Of a stretch of DNA of 17,342 nucleotides, positions 6,456-16,500 are shown piece by piece. Position 1 is the stretch's first letter. The number at the start of each line of letters is the position of its first letter. The stretch is from NCBI GenBank assembly GCA_902984215.1, contig CADWAF010004516.1:1-17342 (forward strand), given 5' to 3'. The notes under the pieces are model-generated. The model had not been told where the DNA came from, made no database searches, and saw only the letters and a list, made by a program, of their open reading frames with translations. Origin of the DNA: Willaertia magna (lineage: Eukaryota; Heterolobosea; Eutetramitea; Acrasida; Naegleriidae). The position numbers were made by a program, and so were the translations under genes.

Positions 6456-7913
6456 ATGAACGAAAAAGATATTAAAATTTTTAATTTTCCTCATGATATT
6501 GTTATTGAAATAACAAACTTTATTAATGACATTAAAGATTATTTAAATTTAGCACAAATTAATAAATACATGTACAAAATGTTAACTGTAGAAAATATTC
6601 ATTCTTTAAATGAAATATTTAAAAGAAATATCATTTCTTTAGATAAAGAAAATCTTCCAAATTATTTAAATCATTTAAATTCTTTATACATTACAAAAAA
6701 ACAAGTGCCAAAAGAGAATGAAATATTTCAAAACTTTACAAATTTAAAGGTTTTACGTGTTTTTCGAGCAAGTATTAATGACAATAATTTAAAATTATTA
6801 TATAATTTAGAAGAATTGTGGCTTAATTCTTGTAGCAAAGTTATTGGTACTTGTTTTTTACAATTAAAAAAATTAAAGAAATTAGTATTACAATTTATGA
6901 ATTTTATTGATGAAGAAAATTTAAAAGAATTAAATAGTTTAGAAAAGTTATGTATTATGAATTGTAAAAAAATTAAAGGTTGTTGTTTACAAAATTTACA
7001 ACAATTACAATCATTAAAAATTTATAATTCTAATGGCTATACTACTTATTTTAGTTCGTTAATTAATTTAAAAAAGTTAAATTTTTCAGTTTATTTATAC
7101 AGTTCAAATTATACATTTTTACAAAAATTGGTCAATTTAGAAAAGTTAACTATTATTGTAAAAAAACAGTTAACAGATAATGATTTTATAAATTTACAAA
7201 AATTAAAATATTTAAAATTAATAAAAGAATCAAACATATCTGGAGAATGTTTTAAACATTTAATTAATTTAGAACATTTTAACTGTCATGGAGCTAAACT
7301 GCCAAATTTAAAAGAAGAAAATCTTAATAAAAATTTAATTACTTTAGATTTAGGTGAAAATAAAATTAGTGGAAAATATTTATATTTATTTAAAAATTTA
7401 AAACAATTAGCATTTCAACCAAATGAACAATTTAAAGAAGATTTTTTACAGAATTTATCAACAAATTTAGAAATTTTTGAAATTACAGGAACGTCAGAAT
7501 TTAAAGGATTATATTTAAATAAATTAATTAATTTAAAACAATTAAATGTTTCATCTACAAATATAGAAGATAAATATTTAATGGATTTAAAAAATTTAAC
7601 TAAATTGGAAATGTTATGCTGTGCAAATATAAAAGGAGATTGTTTATTAAATTTAATTAATTTAAAAGAATTAAATATTTCATTTACAAATATATCAGAA
7701 GATTTTTTAATAAATTTAACAAAATTAAAATATTTATTTATTAATGGAATTAAAAATTTAGAAGTTGGAAAGTTTTTATTGAATATGAAATATTTACAAT
7801 ATTTACAATGTGATGAATCTTTTGGAAAGGAAGAAATTAATGAAATAAAATTACAAATTAAAGATGGAAAGAGTTTACAACAAATTTTAAAGACAAACTT
7901 ATTCCTAAAGTAA
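6456..7913 (+). CDS. F-box-like leucine-rich repeat protein
   Basis: This is a 485-residue protein. The N-terminus (about residues 6-45: IFNFPHDIVIEITNFI, then DYLNLAQINKYMYKML) has the pattern of a divergent F-box. From about residue 65 almost the whole protein consists of leucine-rich repeats of about 20-25 residues, with recurring LxNLxxLxxLxL blocks (for example LINLKQLNVSSTNI and LINLKELNISFTNI), more regular than in the ~600-aa F-box family. The expected role is substrate recognition for an SCF-type ligase or another protein-protein scaffold in the cytosol or nucleus. ATG 6456 is chosen because it follows an eight-A run; upstream extension in frame offers only a non-ATG start. It ends in TAA at 7911-7913. 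It is not part of the palindrome and is a separate subfamily. Confidence 0.8.
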   Translation: MNEKDIKIFNFPHDIVIEITNFINDIKDYLNLAQINKYMYKMLTVENIHSLNEIFKRNIISLDKENLPNYLNHLNSLYITKKQVPKENEIFQNFTNLKVLRVFRASINDNNLKLLYNLEELWLNSCSKVIGTCFLQLKKLKKLVLQFMNFIDEENLKELNSLEKLCIMNCKKIKGCCLQNLQQLQSLKIYNSNGYTTYFSSLINLKKLNFSVYLYSSNYTFLQKLVNLEKLTIIVKKQLTDNDFINLQKLKYLKLIKESNISGECFKHLINLEHFNCHGAKLPNLKEENLNKNLITLDLGENKISGKYLYLFKNLKQLAFQPNEQFKEDFLQNLSTNLEIFEITGTSEFKGLYLNKLINLKQLNVSSTNIEDKYLMDLKNLTKLEMLCCANIKGDCLLNLINLKELNISFTNISEDFLINLTKLKYLFINGIKNLEVGKFLLNMKYLQYLQCDESFGKEEINEIKLQIKDGKSLQQILKTNLFLK

Positions 7914-8152
7914 TTCAGGTCTTATTAGTAGTTATATTTATTTTGTTAAAATTTGTGATCTCATTTAAAGATGAAAGCCAGAAAAATAAATAATGGTGTC
8001 TTATTTGAAGTTAACATGCCATAAATTAATTGAAACTAAGTTTTAATAAAGTAAAAGATTTCAGTCTTGTTAAAATCGCAGAGTGTATTTAATTTAATGT
8101 ATAAAGATTCTTTACAATAGGTTACAATTACAACAAAAACTTTACAAAAAAA

Positions 8153-8563
8153 ATGCGACCTCTTCATCCTGCAGTTGCCATTCTTCTTCTCATAATTGGT
8201 TTATTAAATATTTGTTTCATGTTCATACTTTCTCTACTATGTCCTCCATTAGCTATCTATTATATTGGAAGTTATTGTTGGAATAATAACGTTCACACGT
8301 TTAAAATGTTTGATTCAGAATGTATTGTTGACGGTTCAGACAGTCAACGAATGGATCCAAAAGATTGTTATTTCTATAAAAAAGGAACTTTGAAAGCATT
8401 AAAGTTGTCAATTTTATTAACTTTGTGTGGTTGGTTACCTGGAGTGTTATTGGTTTGGGTTGTGATTGTGAGATTTACTGTTTGGTGTGATGATCATCAT
8501 CCACCTTATAATTCAATTACTGGAAGATCAGGCAGATCATTTACTAGTAGTTTATTTGCTTAA
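8153..8563 (+). CDS. Pmp3/UPF0057-type small membrane protein
   Basis: This 136-residue protein has two strongly hydrophobic segments, about residues 8-38 and 84-108. The first ends in PPLA (31-34) and the second carries LLTLCGWLPG (89-97 and adjoining). This matches the PPLAV...LLTxLGYIPG signature of the Pmp3/UPF0057 family (PF01679), small proteolipids of the plasma membrane linked in yeast and plants to cation homeostasis and membrane potential. Typical members are 50-60 residues with a short loop between helices. Here about 45 residues, including Cys57, Cys72 and several acidic residues, separate the two motifs. There is also an added N-terminal hydrophobic stretch and a hydrophilic tail (WCDDHHPPYN, then Ser/Gly/Arg-rich). 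The start has the TTTACAAAAAAA leader. The family call rests on these motifs and on topology. Confidence 0.72.
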   Translation: MRPLHPAVAILLLIIGLLNICFMFILSLLCPPLAIYYIGSYCWNNNVHTFKMFDSECIVDGSDSQRMDPKDCYFYKKGTLKALKLSILLTLCGWLPGVLLVWVVIVRFTVWCDDHHPPYNSITGRSGRSFTSSLFA

Positions 8564-8629
8564 ATTGTTATTAAAAGAGTTTACTGTAAAGCAAAATATA
8601 AATATTGGTTATGAATAAAATATGAATTT

Positions 8630-10426
8630 TCATTGACAATTTTCTATAAGGATTCTAATTTCTGGAATGAACAATAATGGTGTATTACAAAATTCAAAGT
8701 TAATAATATCACTTTCAATTTCATAACATGAAAAATAAAATTTGTATAATTCTGGACAATTTAATTTTAAATTAATATTCAAGTTGTTTAATTTTTCTAA
8801 TGTGATGTTTTGTAATTTCATTCTTTTATTTTCTAATTCTAAACTGATTCCTTTACATCCTAAAATTTCTAATTCTTTTAAATTTGGTAAATTATTTAAT
8901 TTAATATTTAAATTTTTGTTATTTTTAATTATTAACTTTGATAAATTTAAATGATTATAATTAATTATATTTTCTTGTAAAACAGTTAATGATCTTAAAC
9001 TAATTAATTCAGTAATATCTAAAGAAATGTTTGTTGTTTCAATTTTTAAATCAAATAATGAATCAAAGTTCACCATCTTTACATTTCTATTTTGTGTTGA
9101 TATTATAGTAAAAGTTTTAATGTTATAATTATTAATGTTATTAATTATAAAACAGTCTTCTTTGTTTTCAATTAAAAAGAATTGTGAACTTTCCATAAAT
9201 TGTTTTTTATCTTTAATTACTAATTCTGCATTAAAAATATCATTATTTAATAATAAATTAATATTTCTTAATAAATTAACATTATTTAAAATATTTTGTA
9301 AAGATTTCACTTCATTATTATTCACATTGCAACCTGAAAATGTAATTTTGTTAATATTTAAAATATTTTTTAGTAAAATTGCTGCATTTTCTTTAATAAA
9401 TCCATAACCAACAGAAAATGACTGAATAAAATTAATTTTCATTTGTAAATTAATTTTTTCAATTTCAGAATGAAAGAAAAAATAATTAATTCTATCAATT
9501 TCAATACCCAAATTTGAAATACTCACTAAACCTAATAAATTTAAATGATTATTTTCACCATCTATGTCACAGTTTTTAACATTAATAATTTGTATATTTT
9601 TTAAATGTTTACAATTAGAAACAATTACCCTATTGCACCCAAATAAATGAATACTGAATAAATAAGGCATTTCTTTTAAAATAATATCACTTTCAACTTT
9701 TAAAAATTTTATTCGTTGTAAATTTGTATAACAAGATATATCTTTGTAAATTAAATTTAAATCACTACAATTTCTAAAATTTAAAGTTGAAATAACATCT
9801 TTATATTCATTTAGTTTTAAATAATCTTGTATATTTGATTTTTCTGTAATATCAATATTTAAATGAATGTCAATATTATTTGTTTTTAATAATTTTATTG
9901 TTTCATTCAATTGGTCATCAAAGTATTTTGAATCAATTGATAAATACATAGTTTTCAAACATGAAAAAAAATGTTTAATTGAAATTAAATTGTTTATATT
10001 GTAATTAAAATAATTTAAAGTTAAATTTTCAATATTTTGTAAAAAAATTTTACTTTGAAAATAATTAAATATATTTATATTACAATTTTTAATTGTTTTA
10101 AACTTTTTAATTATTGATTTTATTTTTTGATAATTATCACTATTAAAAACTATATTTTTTATTTCAATTAAATTATTTGTAATTTTATTTAAATATTTAT
10201 AAATTCTAAAAACACGAGCATTAGTAATACTTAAATAAATATCATTAATAAAATTAATAAAATAATCACTTGTAATTATTTTTTGTTGAATTTCTTTATT
10301 TATAAATAAAATGGTAGGAAATATTTCAATTAATTCAACTAACTGTACTTCACTATAATATTTATGTTGAACTAGAAGAAAAGAAAGAATATGAATGAGA
10401 TTCTCTTGTGGTAAATGTTGAAGCAT
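8630..10426 (-). CDS. F-box/leucine-rich protein, third full-length paralogue
   Basis: This 598-residue protein has the same architecture as the copies at 1747-3580 and 4524-6323: F-box (LPQENLIHILSFLL), conserved linker, then irregular Leu/Asn/Ile repeats. The start at 10426 follows an eight-A run and aligns with the right-arm paralogue. An in-frame ATG at 10477 would add 17 basic residues (EEKTFTFKLKKRAQKK), but that stretch includes the leader shared with the paralogue, so I read it as untranslated. The last ~15 residues (IRILIENCQ, then TGA) replace the QPENFFITSK-type ending of the other two. The middle is the most diverged part, and the ~130 residues before the tail are the most conserved across all three. 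It is presumably an SCF substrate receptor; the substrate is unknown. It is head to head with the alpha-2-macroglobulin gene. Confidence 0.83.
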   Translation of the reverse strand: MLQHLPQENLIHILSFLLVQHKYYSEVQLVELIEIFPTILFINKEIQQKIITSDYFINFINDIYLSITNARVFRIYKYLNKITNNLIEIKNIVFNSDNYQKIKSIIKKFKTIKNCNINIFNYFQSKIFLQNIENLTLNYFNYNINNLISIKHFFSCLKTMYLSIDSKYFDDQLNETIKLLKTNNIDIHLNIDITEKSNIQDYLKLNEYKDVISTLNFRNCSDLNLIYKDISCYTNLQRIKFLKVESDIILKEMPYLFSIHLFGCNRVIVSNCKHLKNIQIINVKNCDIDGENNHLNLLGLVSISNLGIEIDRINYFFFHSEIEKINLQMKINFIQSFSVGYGFIKENAAILLKNILNINKITFSGCNVNNNEVKSLQNILNNVNLLRNINLLLNNDIFNAELVIKDKKQFMESSQFFLIENKEDCFIINNINNYNIKTFTIISTQNRNVKMVNFDSLFDLKIETTNISLDITELISLRSLTVLQENIINYNHLNLSKLIIKNNKNLNIKLNNLPNLKELEILGCKGISLELENKRMKLQNITLEKLNNLNINLKLNCPELYKFYFSCYEIESDIINFEFCNTPLLFIPEIRILIENCQ

Positions 10427-10594
10427 TTTTTTTTGTGCTCTTTTTTTAAGCTTAAAAGTGAAGGTTTTTTCTTCCAACTGTTACAACGCTCCAATAGGTG
10501 GATTGTTTGCACAATTTCATTGATGTTTTTTATTTTTTAGGGTTTTTTACAATAGCGATCAACAACGAAATAAAATTTTTTTACAAAAAAAAAA
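10427..10594. promoter_or_regulatory. Divergent promoter region, F-box gene and alpha-2-macroglobulin gene
   Basis: These 168 bp lie between two divergent start codons. A CCAAT pentamer is at 10491-10495, and the plus-strand start is preceded by TTTTTTTACA plus a ten-A run. Pyrimidine-rich tracts sit on either side. Whether one shared element drives both genes cannot be told from sequence alone. Confidence 0.4.
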
Positions 10595-13500
10595 ATGTCT
10601 GATTTAAATAGTTTGCAACAACAACTGCTTTCTCAAAACGTAAATTACAACACACTTTTTAATCATTTCCAACAACAACAACAATTTAATTTACAATTTC
10701 CGCAACAACAACCAGTGCAACAACAACAAGAAAAAAATGTAAATGACGCTTCTCTTTCCATCTCTCTAAGAGATCCAATTCCGAATGATTTGATTATTGC
10801 CGGTAATTTAAATAATAATATTGTTTTCGATAATAATTATAACAATGATAACTACAACGTCAGTGAAAATGTCAGTAAAGAAGAAATTGTTAATATAAAT
10901 TCTTTAAATAATGATGAATTAATGAAAATGTATGAAAGATTACCTTACTTGGAAATAAAGGATGAAGATATGAAAGATTTTAATAAAAGAGAAAGTTCAT
11001 TAAAACCGCCAAAGTCATCCAATTTAAATATTTTACAATTTCCTTTGCAAGAAGATTTACAAATGATAAAACCAAAAGAATTAAAAGAAGAAGAATTTAA
11101 ATTAAATAATTCTGATTTAGAAATTATTAGATATTTACCTGAAGGTGAAATTAAAGATAGATCTGTACCTTTTATTAGTATTACTTTTTCACAACCTATG
11201 ATTAAGCTATCAACTGTCAATCAAGTTGAAGAACAACCTATCCCTGTACAAATTGAACCAATTCCAAAGAATGGTGGACGTTGGAGATGGATTGGAACAA
11301 ATAATGTACAATATGAACCAAACTATCGTTTTGATATGTCAACTGAATATAAGGTTACAATTCCAAAAGGTATTTCTTCTGTTTTAGGTGGTCAACTAAA
11401 GAATGACACAATCTTTAAATTCTCTACACCAAGAGCATTAGTTAGAAATCATTTACCAACTGGTATCCATCCAATGAATGAAGTTCCAGTTTACTATTTA
11501 GAATTTGATCAAGATATAGATCCATCAGTTGTTGTATCTTTTATTTTAACAAAACCGTTAGTTCGTGCAAAATTAATTTCTAATGAAGAAGTTAGGAAAT
11601 TATTAACAGAATACAATTTTGAGAAGAGAGCACCTCTTAGTTATACTGTATTTGATTCAAAATTAAAATCAGCTCCACCTAATAGACATGTATGGTTTAC
11701 TTTAGAAAATAATAAAGGTGGAGCTGTCACTTTTAACACAGGAGAGAATGTTCAATTTGTTGTGACAGAAGGTGTTCCTTCATTGGAAGGACCATTAGTT
11801 ACAACTGAAAAGTTTGAATTTAATGTAAGAAATTATAGTGAATTAAAAGTTATTACGAGATTTGGAGGTGAAATCCCAATGGATACATTTCGTATTCAAT
11901 TTAATAATACATTAGATGCTGAAGATTTTAATGAAGATATGATATCTATTGAGCCAACAATTGAAAGAAGAAATATTGCGATTAATGGTAATTATTTAAT
12001 TATTGGAGGAAATATTAAGGGAAGAACTACCTACAAAGTGACATTAAGTACTAAAATGAAAGATGTTTGGGGACAAACATTGAAGAATGAAGAAACAATA
12101 ACTTTTAATGTAGGAAGGGCAAAACAAAGTTTACAAGCTTTTCAAAAAGGGTTGATTGTAATTGATCCAACAGTTAAAGAAAAACCATCCTTTTCAGTTT
12201 TTACTGTAAATTTAGATAAAATCCATGTGATAGTCACTCAAGTTACCCCCGAGTTGTACTACTCAACACACAATAATTTCCAAATGGGTCAAATAGTAGG
12301 AACAAAAGTATTGGATACGGTAATCGATACTAATGGTCAACCTGATGAACCAAAAACGACAGATATTGATCTATCTCTGTGTTTACAATATCCAACAGAA
12401 AATTTAGGACTTATTATGATTTGGGTTAAGCCAGAAAGATCATGTTGGCAATCTGATTGGACTTATGCACCTTTACTCTCCGCTTGTATTCAAGTTACTA
12501 AATTAGCTGTAGATTGTTTATATGATAAAACTACAAATACAGTATTTGCTTGGACTAATTCATTAATTTCAGGTGAAATTATGAAAGACGCTAAAATTTC
12601 AATTAAAACAAAATTGGAAGTGTTGAACACTTCAGTTAATAATGATGGAACAACTCAATTCACATTATTAAATTCTAAATATGACAATAACTATAATACT
12701 ATTTTAATATATGCTGAAAGAAATAACGATTGTTGTTTTATTTCACCACTACCTATATATAGGAATAGAGGTTTAGGAAATATTGTAACACGATTTATTG
12801 ATGATAGAGGATTGTATAAACCAAATGAAGAAGTATTTATTAAAGGATTTGTTAGGAATGTTAAATGGGTAGATAATAATACACGTTATGAAATTGTTCT
12901 CCCTCAACCAAAAACTATAGAATACGCTGTAATAGATTCAATGAGAAATCAATATCACAAAGGAGCATGTGAGATTACAAAATCTGGATCTATTCAATTT
13001 AGTTTTAAAGTTCCAGACAATGTAAATCTTGGAAAGCATACGATCCAATTTACATTTGACAATAATGAAATATGTCATCATTATTTCCAATGCCAAGAAT
13101 TTAGAACACCAGAATTTACTGTTAATTCTAACGTTCCTGTTTCCAATTATATTGTGAATGATAGTGCAATTTGTACAACATCAGCACAGTATTATTCAGG
13201 GGGTGGACTATCTGGTGCAACTGTCAATTATACAGTCAAACAATCTGTAGCTTTTTATTCCCCTCCAAATTGGAGAGATTTTACTTTTTCTGATTCTCAA
13301 AGAACTGGTATTTTTACGTCACAAGTTTCAACCTTTAATTCATCACTTGATAATAATGGAGAAAACAAAATAGTGATAGAATTTAAAGAAAATGATAGAA
13401 TTCACAAATCTCCAATTACATTAAACGTTGAATCTGTAGTACAAGATATTAATAGACAAACAATTTCTTCATCTTCAAATATATTGGTACACCCTTGTAA

Positions 13501-16500
13501 ACTGTACTGTGGTATTCGTTTAAAAAAGAATTATTTTAAACCAAAACAAGATAGTGAAATAGAATTAATAGTGGTTGATGTTAATGGGAAAGCTATTGAG
13601 GGAGTTGATATAAAATTGAAAATTGAAAAAACTGAATGGAAGACTAAAGGAATGAAATTTGTTAGTGAACAAAAAGTAATTGCTGAGGAAGTTTTACAGT
13701 CTTCAAATGAATCAATTAAATACATATTGAACATGAATGAAGGAGGTTCTTATATTATTAAATTGGAAATAGTTGACAAGGAAACTAATTTAACAAACTC
13801 ATGCAGCTCATTATTTTACGTATTTGGTGGAGATTTAAATAGAAATAAACAAAAAAATAATAGAATTAACAGCAAGAATGTGACATTAGTTGCTGATAAA
13901 ACTTATTACGATGTCGGAGATGTTGCTCAAATTTCAATTCAATCACCATTTAATGGAAAAAGTGAAGGATTCATTATATTTTCACTTCAAGGAATAATTC
14001 ACAAAGACTATATTACAATTGACCCAGAAAAAGGATTTACAGAATACTTATTCCCAATAACAAAAGAACATATTCCAAACCTAAATGTTAAAGTATCATT
14101 AGTTGGAAGTGAATCAAGAATAGACGATGTAGGAAATGAATTAGGAAATATGCCAAACCAACCAGCATTCGCATTTGGTGGAACAATTCTTGCTGTGTCA
14201 AAGCTAAACTATAGTTTAACAGTTGATATATTACCTGAAAATCAATATGTCACGCCAGGGTCAACTACAAAGGTTGATATTATTGTGAAAGATAGAGAAG
14301 GTAATTTACAAGAAAATAGTGAAGTAACTTTAATAGCAGTTGACGAAGCAATACTTTCTTTATCTAATCGTTTCATTTACGATCCTTTACATACATTTAT
14401 TTTCAATTATCATTCATCTGAAACCTCTCACAGCATTAGAAGCAATTTATACGTTAAAGATTATTCAAGTATTCACATAGAAAAGGAAGTAGTATTACAA
14501 ACAATTAATAATTCACAACAGTCACAATTTGGATTTCCAATCCAAATGCAAATGCAAATGCAAATGCCAATGAATAATTCTTTTTCTTTTAATTCACAAC
14601 CAACAAGAGAGGCTGAAATTAAGGGTAATCAGAAGAAAAGGAAAGAGTGCAAAGAAACATCTAGTAATAATAAGGAGTCAGGCCCAATGATAAAAGTAAG
14701 AAATAATTTTAATCCACTTGCAGTTTTTGTTCCTTCAGTAATTACTAATAATGAAGGAAAAGCAACAATATCCTTTACTTTACCAGACAATCTTACAAAA
14801 TATAGATTGACAGCTATTGCTGTAAAAGGTAGTATTAAAGCAGGAATTAAAGAAAACTTTATAATAGCACAATTACCTCTAGCAATTAGACCAAGCTTAC
14901 CAAGATTTTTAAACTTTGGAGATAGAGCTGAATTCAGTTGTGTTTTAGTTAATCAAACACCTATAACTCTTCCAGTTAATGTTGCAATTAGATTTACTAA
15001 TCTTTCCATTTTAGATGAAAGTAAACGAGGACTTTTTGTAAACATTCCATCTTTACAAAGAATTGAATTGAGATTCCCGTTACAAACAGAAAAGGTTGGT
15101 ATAGCTAGATTCCAAATTGGTGTTGCAATAGCAAACCAATTTATCAATTTTGCTGACGCTGTTGAAAAAGAGGTTCGTGTATTTACACCTGCAACAACTG
15201 AAGCATTTGCAACCTATGGTGAAATGGATGATACAAGCAATGTTTTCCAAAAGATTGAAAGGCCAAAAGATGTTTTTAGTCAATTTGGTGGATTGGATAT
15301 TTCTACGTCAAGTACTGCTCTCTCTTCATTAACTGATGCATTCCTTTATCTTTACAACTATCCTTATGATTGTTCAGAACAATTGACATCAAAATTAATT
15401 TCAACAGTTTCATTAAAGGATGTTTTACAAGCATTTAATGTGAAAGGAATACCATCTTCTGTTGAGATTGATAAATTTATTAATGAAACGTTAACTTTAT
15501 TATATAAAAAACAATTTCCAAATGGAGGATATGGATTTTGGTCTTATTATAATGAAGCGATTATATGTCCTTATATAACTGTATTTGTTTTATATGGTTT
15601 TACTATTGCAATTAAAGCCGGTTATTCAGTTGACACTAATCGTTTACAAACTTTAGTCAACCTAGTTTCAAACATTGAACAATATTTAATTGAATACAGC
15701 ATTCAATGTCAACACAGTATCAAATCATTTGCATGTTATGTTTTAGCATTATTATATCAATTAAAACAAAAAAGAAGCACAAATATATCTCTAAATCCCC
15801 AAGTAATTAAACAATCCATCCTTAAACTTTTCAAAGAAAGTGGAATGAAAACTAATTTAGAATGTTTAATGTGGATGGCACATGGCCTTTATCTTATACA
15901 AAACAATCTAATTGAAAATGAAGGTAAAGAAATTTTAAAACATATTTTAATGAACGTTAATGAAACTGCAGAAACAGCCAACTTTATTACAGACTACGGT
16001 GACAACCACAATTCAAAATTAGTAATGTTACATAGTTCAAGAAGAACTGATGGAATTATTTTAAATTCCTTAATTGAATTAGATAAAAACAATCAATTAA
16101 TTCCAAAAATAGTTAAAGGTTTATTGGCACATAAAAAGAAAGGAAGATGGAATAATACACAAGAAAATGTTTATATCCTTGTCGCTTTAAATAATTATTT
16201 CCATACATTTGAAAATATTACTCCGGATTTTATTACAAGAATTTGGTTGGGTGAAGACTTTTGTGGTGAACAAGTATTTAAGGGAAGAAGTAAAGATGAA
16301 AATTTAGTTCAAATCCCAATGAATTTACTTGTAGAAAGTAATAACATTAATCAACAAGATAGCAACAATAATAATAGCACACTTGTCATTTCAAAAGAAG
16401 GACAAGGTAGATTATATTATAGATTAGGTTTAAGCTATGCGCCAACAAAGTTATTACTTCCACCTATAAGTTATGGTTTTATAGTTGAAAGAACTTATGA

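Noticed and set aside
8742..9407. Plus-strand ORFs inside the minus-strand F-box genes (also at 2794-3042 and 4651-4863)
   Set aside because: They are antisense shadows of AT-rich Leu/Asn/Lys coding sequence, look like low-complexity Phe/Leu/Ile/Lys peptides, and recur only because the genes are paralogous.
10427..10477. N-terminal extension of the third F-box protein from ATG 10477
   Set aside because: The paralogues start at the equivalent of 10426, the intervening sequence contains the common A-run leader, and the added residues match no F-box feature.
13531..15332. Small ORFs on either strand within the alpha-2-macroglobulin gene
   Set aside because: They lie wholly inside a long, domain-supported reading frame and show no motif of their own.
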